In this document: positions 8,243 through 19,300 of the stretch, one piece after another
Position numbering within the stretch: the stretch's first letter is position 1
Layout: each line of letters starts with the position of its first letter
Assembly: GCA_951804985.1 (NCBI GenBank)
Contig: OX638131.1
Coordinates: forward strand, 55,294,604-55,358,603
Origin: Dryomyza anilis
Lineage: Eukaryota; Arthropoda; Insecta; Diptera; Dryomyzidae
Length of the DNA stretch: 64,000 nucleotides
Direction: 5' to 3'
Position numbers and translations under genes: made by a program
The notes under the pieces: generated by a model
The model's database searches: none
What the model was told of the DNA's origin: nothing
What the model saw: the letters and a program-made list of their open reading frames with translations, nothing else

Positions 8243-9963
8243 ATGGCAGATGCTAATGAATTAAATGCGTATATTCAAAAGCAATCTTGCGAAATGGACA
8301 GATTTGTTGAAAATTATGGTCGCAATTTGTACCAACAATACTAAATAAAGATAGTACTGCATTATTATTATAAGATAATATATCTAGAATTCTGCATTTA
8401 TCTAGATTATAGGAGGCAGATAAAATAGTAGAAGAGTTACTAAATTTCCAGAATTTAAAAATTAAATTTGTTTTAGCAGAAAATGTTGAATTAGAAAGAT
8501 TAGTTGACGGGTTGAGAAAACGTTTAAACGATTATTGTTTAAAACGTACAGCAGAGTTAGAAGAAACAGCTAAAATAGATGAGGAAAACATAAAATTAAG
8601 AAATTTATTGAAAGAAAAGAATATTTCTGAGGAATCAATAAATAATTCTATCAGACGCCTGGCAAGGGAGGAGTACGCGATGTTGGAGGAAGCGAACAAC
8701 AAAATACAGGAGTTGAACGCGCGTATTAGATATTTGAACGAGGAGGGTAAGACAGCGCACGAGACATCCTTATACCACAAGGATACCATAGAAAGTGACG
8801 ACATCACAACACAGGGCAACATGGCATTAGGCGAAATGCGGTGCCAGGTGCACTCATCATCGCTGAGGACGGATCTTCATCGTTTTATTGAAGGATGTGA
8901 AGTGGTGAGGGCAGAACTGAAGCCTGAACAAATGAAGGAGTTTATTAAAGGCGTTAGGGTTCGTTTACAGGGAGATGCTTTTGACTTAGCAAGTTCAAAG
9001 AACTTTGACACAATAGACGATTTATACAATCTGTTAAGGAATACGTACTTGGAATGTAGGTCAGTAGATGCCATTCAATATGACATTAGAAAGGCATCTC
9101 AGTATCCGGGGGAAAGTATTAGATCTTTCTCGAGGCGTTTGGTTAACCTGCAGTCGGCAGCATTAAGCACGATGAAATGTAAATATAATGATACGAAAGA
9201 CGACGTGTTCGTTAATGAATTGAATAATTTAGTTAAAAGCTCATTTAAGTTAGGACTTCGGGATTACACTTTGCGAATGCTCATGTTGAGCAGTAAGCAA
9301 ACAACACTGGAGAAATTGGTGGAAGAGGCATTGGACCATGCGACGATACAAAGGGAGTCAGCAGAGTTAACGGGCATAGACAAGTTTGGAGTCCATTTCA
9401 ATGAGCCCTCATCGGCCTTAATGTCAAATAATCGTAATACATCAGGTGGCCAAGGCAATAACAAAAAGGAGACGGAAGTAAAAACACAAAATGTAGGTAT
9501 GAAGCAGCCTATACCTACATGTTCTTTTTGCAAGAAGTAGGGACATCTGAGGGATGAATGTCATACACGGAGAAACACTCCGTATTGCAGTGACTGTCGT
9601 ACTTATGGACATGAACAGTGTGCAGATCGTTCTTTTCGGAATGTTGTTCCAGGACATACTGCTCCCCAAGGAAGTCAGCCACCCGTACCTCAGGTAAATG
9701 GTCAAGGTGGTATCCAGAACCTAGGCGGGGGTGCACCAGGATTGAGATGCGATTGGTGCCATAGAGGGGGACACGTCGAGGGGGATTGTCGTGTTAAACG
9801 CGATACACAAGTTTTTCAAGGAAATAATGGTAATGGGAATTTTGCAAACAGGCCTGCTAAATATTGCACTTGGTGCAGAAAGGACGGACATGTTATTATG
9901 AATTGTTATGCCAAACGCAAATATGATGCATGGAACAATAATAGCCGTCCACAGGGAATCTAA
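8243..9963 (+). pseudogene. gag: Gypsy gag (capsid and nucleocapsid) with frameshift and amber stop
   Basis: Gag forms the particle that packages element RNA. A plausible ATG at 8243 opens a 32-codon stretch (MADANELNAY..) that stops at 8339. After a frameshift and two stops the frame is open from about 8420 to 9963, apart from TAG at 9538-9540. Residues near 8520-8760 are Glu/Lys-rich and probably coiled coil. The middle (8820-9380) is a capsid-like helical region with FIKGVRVRLQGDAFDL. The C-terminal part is nucleocapsid with four CCHC-type knuckles: CSFC (9515), CSDC (9586, shortened H-X2-C spacing), CDWC (9751) and CTWC (9868). The TAG lies inside the first knuckle, two codons before its His. 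Pol-region sequence follows in the same frame. It is dead as written. Confidence 0.85.
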
Positions 9964-10735
9964 CAAAATAAAACAGCGAATATTATTAACGCAGAAAATG
10001 AAGAACAAAAAGTAAAAATACATATTAATGAAGATATAAATCTTCCAACAAAAACATATAATGAACTAAATAATAATACACAACTTGACGCGAATAATGA
10101 ACAGAATATAGGAATTAAGGAAATTAAAAATTAACAAATTATAAAGAAAGCAAATAAAGTTAAGAAAGTAAAACCAATTGAATCGGAAGTTAAAAATAAT
10201 AAAATTAAGAATAATAAAATCAAAAGTAAATAAAATAAAAAGAAAGTTGGAATTAACAGCCCTGAAAATTTGGGACTTGTAGATAAAACGTCTGGCAAGA
10301 CTGTAGCTGAGGCCAACCTGATTAAAGAAAATATGATGGCACATTTGCCGAATTTTAATAAAAATATTCAGAAGGATCTGAGTGGTGCTTTTGGTGGATG
10401 CGTTAGAACGTTAGGCTCCACTAAGCACACACTTCAGCACACAAACATAGAAATCCTGAGTTTAACGCTACACGTTGTGTCACTTGAACAAGGGGTACCA
10501 GCAGATGGAATAGTCGGGCGTGACAATCACTGGAACAGATCTATAATAAATGCGTTAAATAAAAAAATTACATTTTTTAATGAAGACAAAAATCACCTTG
10601 TTAAATTTCCATTAAAATCATTGCAAGACATAGAAAATATTAATTTTAATCAACAAATCAGTGTACAGCCCAGAACAGAAATAGAGACTGGTTATAGATT
10701 TCTGAAAATTAAATGCGGTATTTTTCAACACTAGA
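9964..10735 (+). pseudogene. Gypsy protease region (degenerate), in frame with gag
   Basis: From 9964 the gag frame continues as a Lys/Asn-rich linker with TAA stops near 10132 and 10231. It then runs openly to 10734. This segment resembles the retroviral-type aspartic protease that cuts the polyprotein. The flap and C-terminal blocks are clear: SGAFGG, RTLG.TKHTLQHTNIEI, and PADGIVGRD followed by a hydrophobic strand. The catalytic Asp-Thr-Gly triplet is not intact; the matching place near 10280 reads DKTSG. The end (10680-10735) runs into a deletion that removes the RT finger domain, so protease is followed at once by the RT palm in another frame. Confidence 0.7.
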
Positions 10736-11346
10736 TTTAGCAAGTGGTTACCATCAGGTTCTAGTTGAAGATGGTGACAATGAAAAAACTGCTTTCAGTG
10801 CTTTCGAATTTAACAGAATGCCATTCGGTTTAACTGGAGCACCTGCCACTTTTCAAAGGATAATGAACCACATACTAACAGGTTTACAGGGTATTGACTG
10901 TTTCGTTTATTTAGATGACATAGTGGCGTTATTGAAACTTAAAGATGCAATTATGTCACCACCCATACTAGCGTATCCGGATTTTAACGAACCCTTTTTG
11001 CTCACGACAGACGCCAGTAACGAAGCAATTGGCGCGGTTCTCTCGTTTGCCAGTAGGTCTCTTAACGATGCGGAAACACGCTACTGTACTATAGAGAAAG
11101 AATTTTTGACAATTGTATGGGCAACAAAAAATTTTAAGGCATATCTTTTGGGAAGACCATTTAAAATTTATACAGATCATCAGCCCCTAAAGGGTATAGC
11201 AAACTTAAAAGATCAGACATCACGTCTTACGCGTTTCCGACACAAATTATCGGAATATGATTTCGAAATTCATTACAAACCGGTAATTTAAACGCGGATG
11301 CGCTTAGCCGCATACCGAATAATACTGAAAAAGTAGTTGTAGTACA
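10713..11346 (+). pseudogene. pol: Gypsy reverse transcriptase palm fused by deletion to RNase H
   Basis: Residues from 10713 give RT block A (FSTLDLASGYHQV, catalytic Asp), block B (FGLTGAPATFQR) and block C (VYLDDIV, two catalytic Asp). Directly after YLDDIV, near 10926, the sequence jumps to the end of the connection region (SPPILAYPDF), so roughly 120 residues of thumb and connection are missing. RNase H follows with TTDAS (catalytic Asp), the Glu in IEKEFL and the Asp in TDHQPL. The frame breaks at about 11280 and the expected NADALSRIP block is read one base out of phase to 11346. The finger domain upstream is also missing. The protein cannot be active. Confidence 0.9.
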
Positions 11347-11460
11347 AACACGTTCGAAAACCACGACAAGAGACAAGGAAGACGATAAGAAAGAGTCAGA
11401 ATGCGACCCTGACGATTCGACAACAAAGGAAAATGATAATGTAATAATGTGCCTCGGGAC
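11347..11460 (+). other. Linker between RNase H and integrase, shortened
   Basis: A basic/acidic linker (VVVVQTRSKTTTRDK and on) stops at 11461. Integrase begins at once with its His module near 11484. In full-length elements this linker and the integrase N-terminus are usually longer, so a third deletion here is likely. Confidence 0.5.
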
Positions 11461-12490
11461 ATAGAGACGGTAATTAAAGATTTTCACGATTCACCGTTAG
11501 GTGGTCACCAAGGGGGCGTAAAAACATTTTTAAGAATTCGGCAACAGTACCGATGAAAGGGTATGCAGAAGCAAATAAAGGATTATGTGAAAAATTGTTC
11601 AAAATGTCAGGTAAACAAGAGTTCAAGACTGACGAAAATGCCAATGGTTCTAACTGATACGCCAGTCAGACCCTTTGACAAAGTGTACATGGACCTTGTG
11701 GGTATTCTGCCTGAAACCATTTCAGGAAATAAATATATCTTAACGTTCCAGGATGATTTTTCTAAATTTATGTGCCGTGTGGCTATACCCGATGCGGAAG
11801 CCAACACCGAAATAGTTACACGCCACAATATACCCAAAGTATTGGTAACAGACAATGGATCGAATTCGTTTCCAAACTATTTTCGGATACATGTAAATTG
11901 TTAGGAATTAATTATATTACATATATATTACATATTACATAAAACACATATAACACCCTACCATCCACAGGCTAATGGGTCATTGGAACGAAGTCATCGT
12001 CCACTAGCTGAATATTTACGTAGTTTTGCTAAAGATGAGGGTCAAACTGGGACCAATGGTTAAATTCTGCAATGCATGTTCATATTAACACGGTGCATAC
12101 GTCGACGGGTCAAACACCATTCCGTACGTTGTACGGGTTTGACTTCGACATGCCTACGAATTTAAAGCGTAAATGTTCATTATATAATGCAGAAGACTAC
12201 AATAAGGTACTAAAATACCAAATACAGCGATCACACGAGATCGTCAGGCAAAATCAATGTAGGGCCAAAGAGGTGTCGAAAAAACAATACGACAAGAACC
12301 TCAATTCTATACAATTCAAACCACACGACATGGTTTTAATGAAAAGCCAAACTACGAAGAATAAGTTCTCTCTAATTTGGAAGGGACCCTACGTGGTCGT
12401 AGAGGGAAGTGGGCCAGTGACCACGACGATATTGTTCAAAATAAAGCTAAGAAAATTCATAATAATTTGTTAAAGGCATATCCCAAATAG
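11461..12490 (+). pseudogene. pol: Gypsy integrase, tandem-unit copy 1
   Basis: Integrase joins cDNA ends to target DNA. The zinc module is clear (HDSPLGGH, then CSKC), with a TGA replacing an expected Trp codon at 11555. The first catalytic Asp is in YMDLVG near 11690, the second in TDNGSN near 11850 and the Glu in NGSLERSH near 11988. A ~30-bp AT insertion sits near 11910-11945, and a frameshift near 12030-12045 puts the rest in another frame. The C-terminal GPY/F module (LIWKGPYVV) is at 12377-12405, and after one more shift the natural end is the TAG at 12488. Compared with copy 2 it lacks 21 bp near 11806. The triplicated segment starts inside this gene, at 11716. Confidence 0.9.
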
Positions 12491-13402
12491 TGTATGTCGT
12501 TAAAACTAAAAATATTATAATATTACCCTAGGTTAGAACCCATAAAAGTAACAATATAAAACCAATTAGCTTAGCATTGACAACTGAACTCGTAGATTGC
12601 AACGTTATGAAAACATTATGCAACATATAGAAAAAATAAATCTTACCATAAGATATAGAGTAATCATTAAATAATACATTAAATAACTCGTCATTTAGAG
12701 GAAGAAATAAATATAAATAGTTTAGGAAAACAGTAAGTAACAAACAAAAGAAAAAAATATAATAATAAAAAACATAGGACATATTAAAAACAATAATTTA
12801 GTAATAAAAAATATATATAACTATTTTGGGAACTTATAATTTTAAAGTTACAAAAAATTAGAAAAAAAAAATAAATTAAGCAAAGGCAACAAATTGCCTT
12901 CATATAAAATTAAATCAAAATTCGTCATAAAATTGTCGTATTCAATGCAGATAACGCAAGCTAACAAACCTTGAAAAGGGTCATTACACCCAAGTGTTTC
13001 ATGCTAAAGCACATATGCAATGTGTACGAACGTATGAATATCATACGTGAAGCGAGCGTTCATAGCTGGCATATAAATGCAGATCTTGCAGTTTGTTTTG
13101 ATACCATAAACAATGCAAATAAATACCATATAACTTATATAAGAACACGAAAATAATATAATAACATATTAAACATGTTTAAAAAATAAATCGCAACTCC
13201 AATTATATTTAATTACATGCAGAGAAATCATAGGTACTTTGTACATTAATATAATTCAATTTGAATAAGCTTAAATATAACAAATACATTTTAAATGAAT
13301 TTGAAGAACTTACTTATAATAATTTAAATTACTTAAAGAAGAAGAAAAATATCAGTTAGTATTCAAATTTAAAAAAAAACAGAGATATTAATATTTAGTA
13401 CA
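12491..13402. other. A-rich tract after pol, no gene
   Basis: This is the 3' untranslated or env-position region of the Gypsy element. I see no env signature, signal peptide or LTR. Short frames such as 12971-13156 recur in copy 2 (24675-24860) only because the segment is duplicated. Copy 2 is nearly identical. Confidence 0.55.
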
Positions 13403-13637
13403 GGGGGGTTACTATGTAATGCGATTCGAAAGTGATATTACTCGCATTCTAATAAATGGTAGTGTGGCTTTCGAATCAAATTTGGAACTTTCGTATTCAA
13501 ATTCACAAAGTGACAACACGGCTACCTTTTCAATTCCGTCAGATTGTATGTATTTGTCTTCTTAACGCTTTGTTCTTCGAATTAAATTGACTTTCGTATC
13601 GCATTGACTTTCGAATCGCGATACATAGTAACCCCCC
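13403..13637. mobile_element. MITE-like element with 31-bp terminal inverted repeats, copy 1
   Basis: The left end (13403-13433) starts GGGGGGTTACTATGTA and the right end (13607-13637) is its reverse complement with two mismatches. The 235-bp element is non-coding and carries internal copies of CTTTCG(A/T)ATC. A related uninterrupted site lies 160 bp downstream (13791-13815: ATATTTAGTGCAGTTAAAATT). Comparing it with the interrupted flanks (TTTAGTACA / AGTTAAAATT) supports insertion at a CA dinucleotide with a very short target duplication. Superfamily is not assigned. Confidence 0.8.
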
Positions 13638-14220
13638 AGTTAAAATTAAAAAAAAGGGAACATGAAAATATAATAGTAGAATAAATAAAATAAAAAAAAC
13701 AGGTATTAAATATTAAATTTATAACAGATATAAAAACCAACAAAAACAAAGAATTTATAAGTAAAAAAAATGGGGATTTATGCATTAAAATATTTAGTGC
13801 AGTTAAAATTTAAAAAAAAAGTTTTAATAATTGAATCGAAAAAAAAGAGGAAACATATTAGTAAAATAAATAAAATTGAGAAAATATATATATAGGTATT
13901 AAATATATTTTTTTTTTTAAAGAATTTTTAAATTTTAAAGAAAAAAAAGTTTAAAAAATATAATAAGAAGAGATGAAAAAAAAAGAAAAATATGAAAAAA
14001 AAATAATAAACATGAAAAAAAATGGGTCATTAAAATTTAAAAAAGAAGGATACAAATTTTTATTAAAAAGAAAAAAAGAGAAGAAAAAAAAGACAACAAA
14101 AAAATAATAATATTAACTATTAAATAAAGAACAAAAATTTTAATTAAAGAGAAGAAAAAAGAAGTAAAAAATATAGAGAACAAAATATATAAATAACAGA
14201 TATTTACTATAAATTAAAAA

Positions 14221-14228
<8 letters not shown>
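13638..14228. repeat. A-rich degenerate tandem repeat tract
   Basis: Phrases such as GTTAAAATT(T)AAAAAAAA, GTATTAAATAT and ATAAATAAAAT recur at loose spacing (about 160 bp between the two clearest starts, 13639 and 13801). The tract is purine-rich on the plus strand. No coding signal is present. Confidence 0.55.

Positions 14229-14295
<67 letters not shown>
14229..14295. repeat. (AT)n microsatellite, copy 1
   Basis: About 33 uninterrupted AT units follow a run of 12 A. The matching run in copy 2 has about 45 units after 24 A, so it has changed length since the duplication. Confidence 0.95.
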
Positions 14296-14300
<5 letters not shown>

Positions 14301-14438
14301 AGGGGTATTAAAATTAAAAAAAAAATGTTTAACTAATTTATTTTAATTTTTATCTAACATTTTATTTTATATTAAACTTTTAAAAAGAGATGTTTATAAA
14401 AAAAAATTATATGAAATAAAATAAAATTTATATGAAAT
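14296..14438. other. A/T-rich spacer
   Basis: Nothing recognised; identical in character in copy 2. Confidence 0.5.
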
Positions 14439-14532
14439 TTTTTTTTATTTTTACCCATTGAAGGGGGATTGAGTCCGCTGCATTGAGTCCCTCCGCATAT
14501 AAGACGACGATCTTAGCCATTGGTCTAAGGAC
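14439..14532 (-). other. tRNA-like relic with short A-rich tail (possible second SINE), copy 1
   Basis: On the minus strand TAGACCAATGGCTAAG resembles an RNA polymerase III A box, and GGACTCAATCCC, about 50 bp on, resembles a B box. A run AAAAATAAAAAAAAA follows. GGACTCAAT is present twice, a small internal duplication. The layout fits a tRNA-derived element with only a tail, but box matches are imperfect and no target duplication was found. Confidence 0.4.
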
Positions 14533-15003
14533 ATAATACACTAAAATTACACTAAAGCTAGTGCTACACTAAATAAGTGTGTTTCAAATAAGTTAAACAC
14601 TTACAAACAACATTTAATTTCAATGTTATTGCATACATAAACAACTATACATTGCATGACACTAAGTTTAGATAAACTAATACCACACTAAATAGTAAAA
14701 GTTCAAATAATGTACCATACTTTAATTCAAGTAATTTAAATATCTTAAAATCAATCTTTTTCTTGCGACGAATGTACATAAACCAGTATATAATTTACGA
14801 AAATTATATTAAGTTTATATAAGTTAGTACCATACATTTGGAAGATTTAAAAACGAAATTAAATTATTTGTTTGTAAAATATTCATGTAAATGTAAAATA
14901 TCCGAGTGCACAAAAATTATTATTTAGAGTGACCAACAGCGCTGGATACTGACTCAGAAGACGCATAGATAATCGTTGGGGGTCTTGGGACTTTAATGGG
15001 GAC
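14533..15003. other. Dispersed-repeat tract with ACACTAAA motifs
   Basis: ACACTAAA or close variants occur at least five times between 14538 and 14690. The tract is partly duplicated in inverted form at 4990-5130. No gene is seen. Confidence 0.5.
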
Positions 15004-15177
15004 ATGTCGAAGGAGCTCTTGGTGTTATCAACAAGCAGAAGTAGTGAAGCAGAGACCCAGCAGATTCGAATTGGGAAAAATGAAGAAACAAAGCAGAGTG
15101 GCAGCATATTGGAAAACGAAGCAGTACACACTAAATGCAAACTTGTTGTTATTCCAAATACAAGTAAGTTGCAATGA
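15004..15177 (+). other. Small ORF (57 aa) ending near a splice-donor-like site
   Basis: An ATG at 15004 opens a Ser/Glu/Gln-rich frame (MSKELLVLSTSRSSEAETQQ..) to a TGA at 15175. ACAA followed by GTAAGT at 15160-15169 looks like an insect 5' splice site. A diverged inverted copy at 4915-4985 keeps part of the same frame (SSE.E.QQIRI). It could be the leader exon of a retroelement, but no acceptor or downstream exon is identified. Function unknown. Confidence 0.25.
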
Positions 15178-16222
15178 TTGAATTTTTACAACTGCCACAA
15201 TTGCCATATACAAGATACAAATAACAAGATTCAAAATTTAAAATTGTATAATAAAAAAAAGGAGAAATCGCATTATTATGTCTTCAATCTTACATAAATA
15301 AGAAACAATGCATTATCGAACCACGAAGTTTTCTGATATCAACAATTCGGAAATCTAAAATATCTTATATAACGCAACATGAGCACCAAGATGATTCAAC
15401 AATTTGTTTGACAAGATCGCAGAGAAAAAAAAAAACTCATCTCGTACATATCGACAACCAAGTTAACGGGACAACACTCTCCAGAACGATTTAGAGTCCA
15501 GAGTTATCTCCATTGGTGTCGTCATGGTAATACTGTTTGCAAATTCCACAAGAACCATCGAGGCCCAACAGACCTAACGCAAGTCCGTCCCAGCACACAG
15601 AAGAACAAGAGGAGAAGTCTGGTCCAACAGAAGGGCATATAAAAGTCAATCATGTAATTTTTTACATCTCTCCTAACCAAATATAAAATCAATATAGTCA
15701 TTTTAAAATACCAACAGACACACTCAATACACATGCAAAACACATATAAGTAAAATAATTTGAACAAGTTTATCTATATACATATATATTAATTATTATC
15801 CAACCACATTATCCATTAATTCGGTTAAATTATCATTATAAATATTAAAAAACAAACAAAAGATATTACAAGTATAAACAAACGATATTAAAAATTTATA
15901 AAAAAAAATACACAAAAATATTAAGAAATCATTAAAAAAAAACATCTTTCAAAATAGCTTCCACAGTTAACAAAAGCTTGCAATAATTCGGCAAAGCGCT
16001 AAAGCTTTACTTAGAACACACCTCTTGCAATAGAATTTATCATTGCATGATTAGGGGGCTACGTTAAAATAAGCAGAGCAGCGTTTGCCAACAATTTTGA
16101 TATTTCGCAATTGGTGTTAGCCAATAACAGCAAGTCGGACTTTCTTCAAAAGTCACGTACACCAAAATTGAGTGAAAGTGAAAACTCACTAGAACATGGT
16201 GAAAATAGAATTTAAGAAAAGC
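15178..16222. other. Left flank of array 1, no intact gene
   Basis: The segment recurs almost unchanged at about 26920-27953 and, from 15445 on, at 37466-38242. A coding-like patch at 16081-16215 (reads [20 protein letters not shown] and further Ser/Glu-rich residues to a TAA) is kept in all three copies. In copy 2 it runs directly into the array. I cannot assign it to a family. A purine tract ATTAGGGGG lies near 16050. Confidence 0.45.
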
Positions 16223-16257
16223 TTGCAACGAAGGTATTGTTAATACCTTTCGTTGCA
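16223..16257. repeat. Hairpin beside array 1
   Basis: TTGCAACGAAGGTATT and AATACCTTTCGTTGCAA pair over 16 bp with one bulged A and a 3-nt loop. It lies about 85 bp before the first hexamer in copies 1 and 3. Copy 2 has lost it. Confidence 0.85.
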
Positions 16258-16342
16258 ATTTAAAAAATTGCAGTTTAGTTAGCCTCAAGTGGAGGTATTA
16301 AATAAAGTAAAGTTAATAAAAGTGTTAAAACAATGAAAAGTG

Positions 16343-19300
16343 TATAAATATAAATACAAATATAAATATAAATATAAATATAAATATAAATATAAATATA
16401 AATATAAATATAAATATAAATATAAATATAAATATAAATATAAATATAAATATAAATATAAATATAAATATAAATATAAATATAAATATAAATATAAATA
16501 TAAATATAAATATAAATATAAATATAAATATAAATATAAATATAAATATAAATATAAATATAAATATAAATATAAATATAAATATAAATATAAATATAAA
16601 TATAAATATAAATATAAATATAAATATAAATATAAATATAAATATAAATATAAATATAAATATAAATATAAATATAAATATAAATATAAATATAAATATA
16701 AATATAAATATAAATATAAATATAAATATAAATATAAATATAAATATAAATATAAATATAAATATAAATATAAATATAAATATAAATATAAATATAAATA
16801 TAAATATAAATATAAATATAAATATAAATATAAATATAAATATAAATATAAATATAAATATAAATATAAATATAAATATAAATATAAATATAAATATAAA
16901 TATAAATATAAATATAAATATAAATATAAATATAAATATAAATATAAATATAAATATAAATATAAATATAAATATAAATATAAATATAAATATAAATATA
17001 AATATAAATATAAATATAAATATAAATATAAATATAAATATAAATATAAATATAAATATAAATATAAATATAAATATAAATATAAATATAAATATAAATA
17101 TAAATATAAATATAAATATAAATATAAATATAAATATAAATATAAATATAAATATAAATATAAATATAAATATAAATATAAATATAAATATAAATATAAA
17201 TATAAATATAAATATAAATATAAATATAAATATAAATATAAATATAAATATAAATATAAATATAAATATAAATATAAATATAAATATAAATATAAATATA
17301 AATATAAATATAAATATAAATATAAATATAAATATAAATATAAATATAAATATAAATATAAATATAAATATAAATATAAATATAAATATAAATATAAATA
17401 TAAATATAAATATAAATATAAATATAAATATAAATATAAATATAAATATAAATATAAATATAAATATAAATATAAATATAAATATAAATATAAATATAAA
17501 TATAAATATAAATATAAATATAAATATAAATATAAATATAAATATAAATATAAATATAAATATAAATATAAATATAAATATAAATATAAATATAAATATA
17601 AATATAAATATAAATATAAATATAAATATAAATATAAATATAAATATAAATATAAATATAAATATAAATATAAATATAAATATAAATATAAATATAAATA
17701 TAAATATAAATATAAATATAAATATAAATATAAATATAAATATAAATATAAATATAAATATAAATATAAATATAAATATAAATATAAATATAAATATAAA
17801 TATAAATATAAATATAAATATAAATATAAATATAAATATAAATATAAATATAAATATAAATATAAATATAAATATAAATATAAATATAAATATAAATATA
17901 AATATAAATATAAATATAAATATAAATATAAATATAAATATAAATATAAATATAAATATAAATATAAATATAAATATAAATATAAATATAAATATAAATA
18001 TAAATATAAATATAAATATAAATATAAATATAAATATAAATATAAATATAAATATAAATATAAATATAAATATAAATATAAATATAAATATAAATATAAA
18101 TATAAATATAAATATAAATATAAATATAAATATAAATATAAATATAAATATAAATATAAATATAAATATAAATATAAATATAAATATAAATATAAATATA
18201 AATATAAATATAAATATAAATATAAATATAAATATAAATATAAATATAAATATAAATATAAATATAAATATAAATATAAATATAAATATAAATATAAATA
18301 TAAATATAAATATAAATATAAATATAAATATAAATATAAATATAAATATAAATATAAATATAAATATAAATATAAATATAAATATAAATATAAATATAAA
18401 TATAAATATAAATATAAATATAAATATAAATATAAATATAAATATAAATATAAATATAAATATAAATATAAATATAAATATAAATATAAATATAAATATA
18501 AATATAAATATAAATATAAATATAAATATAAATATAAATATAAATATAAATATAAATATAAATATAAATATAAATATAAATATAAATATAAATATAAATA
18601 TAAATATAAATATAAATATAAATATAAATATAAATATAAATATAAATATAAATATAAATATAAATATAAATATAAATATAAATATAAATATAAATATAAA
18701 TATAAATATAAATATAAATATAAATATAAATATAAATATAAATATAAATATAAATATAAATATAAATATAAATATAAATATAAATATAAATATAAATATA
18801 AATATAAATATAAATATAAATATAAATATAAATATAAATATAAATATAAATATAAATATAAATATAAATATAAATATAAATATAAATATAAATATAAATA
18901 TAAATATAAATATAAATATAAATATAAATATAAATATAAATATAAATATAAATATAAATATAAATATAAATATAAATATAAATATAAATATAAATATAAA
19001 TATAAATATAAATATAAATATAAATATAAATATAAATATAAATATAAATATAAATATAAATATAAATATAAATATAAATATAAATATAAATATAAATATA
19101 AATATAAATATAAATATAAATATAAATATAAATATAAATATAAATATAAATATAAATATAAATATAAATATAAATATAAATATAAATATAAATATAAATA
19201 TAAATATAAATATAAATATAAATATAAATATAAATATAAATATAAATATAAATATAAATATAAATATAAATATAAATATAAATATAAATATAAATATAAA

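Noticed and set aside
9538..9540. Programmed TAG readthrough as in some retroviruses
   Set aside because: The stop lies inside the first zinc knuckle, not at a gag-pol boundary, and the downstream element is already full of deletions and stops. A point mutation is simpler.
12491..16222. env gene of an errantivirus-like element
   Set aside because: No signal peptide, furin site, fusion peptide or membrane anchor could be found in any frame; only short A-rich frames are present.
16040..16345. LTR starting after the purine tract ATTAGGGGG
   Set aside because: No matching second LTR, no TG..CA ends and no primer-binding site could be identified.
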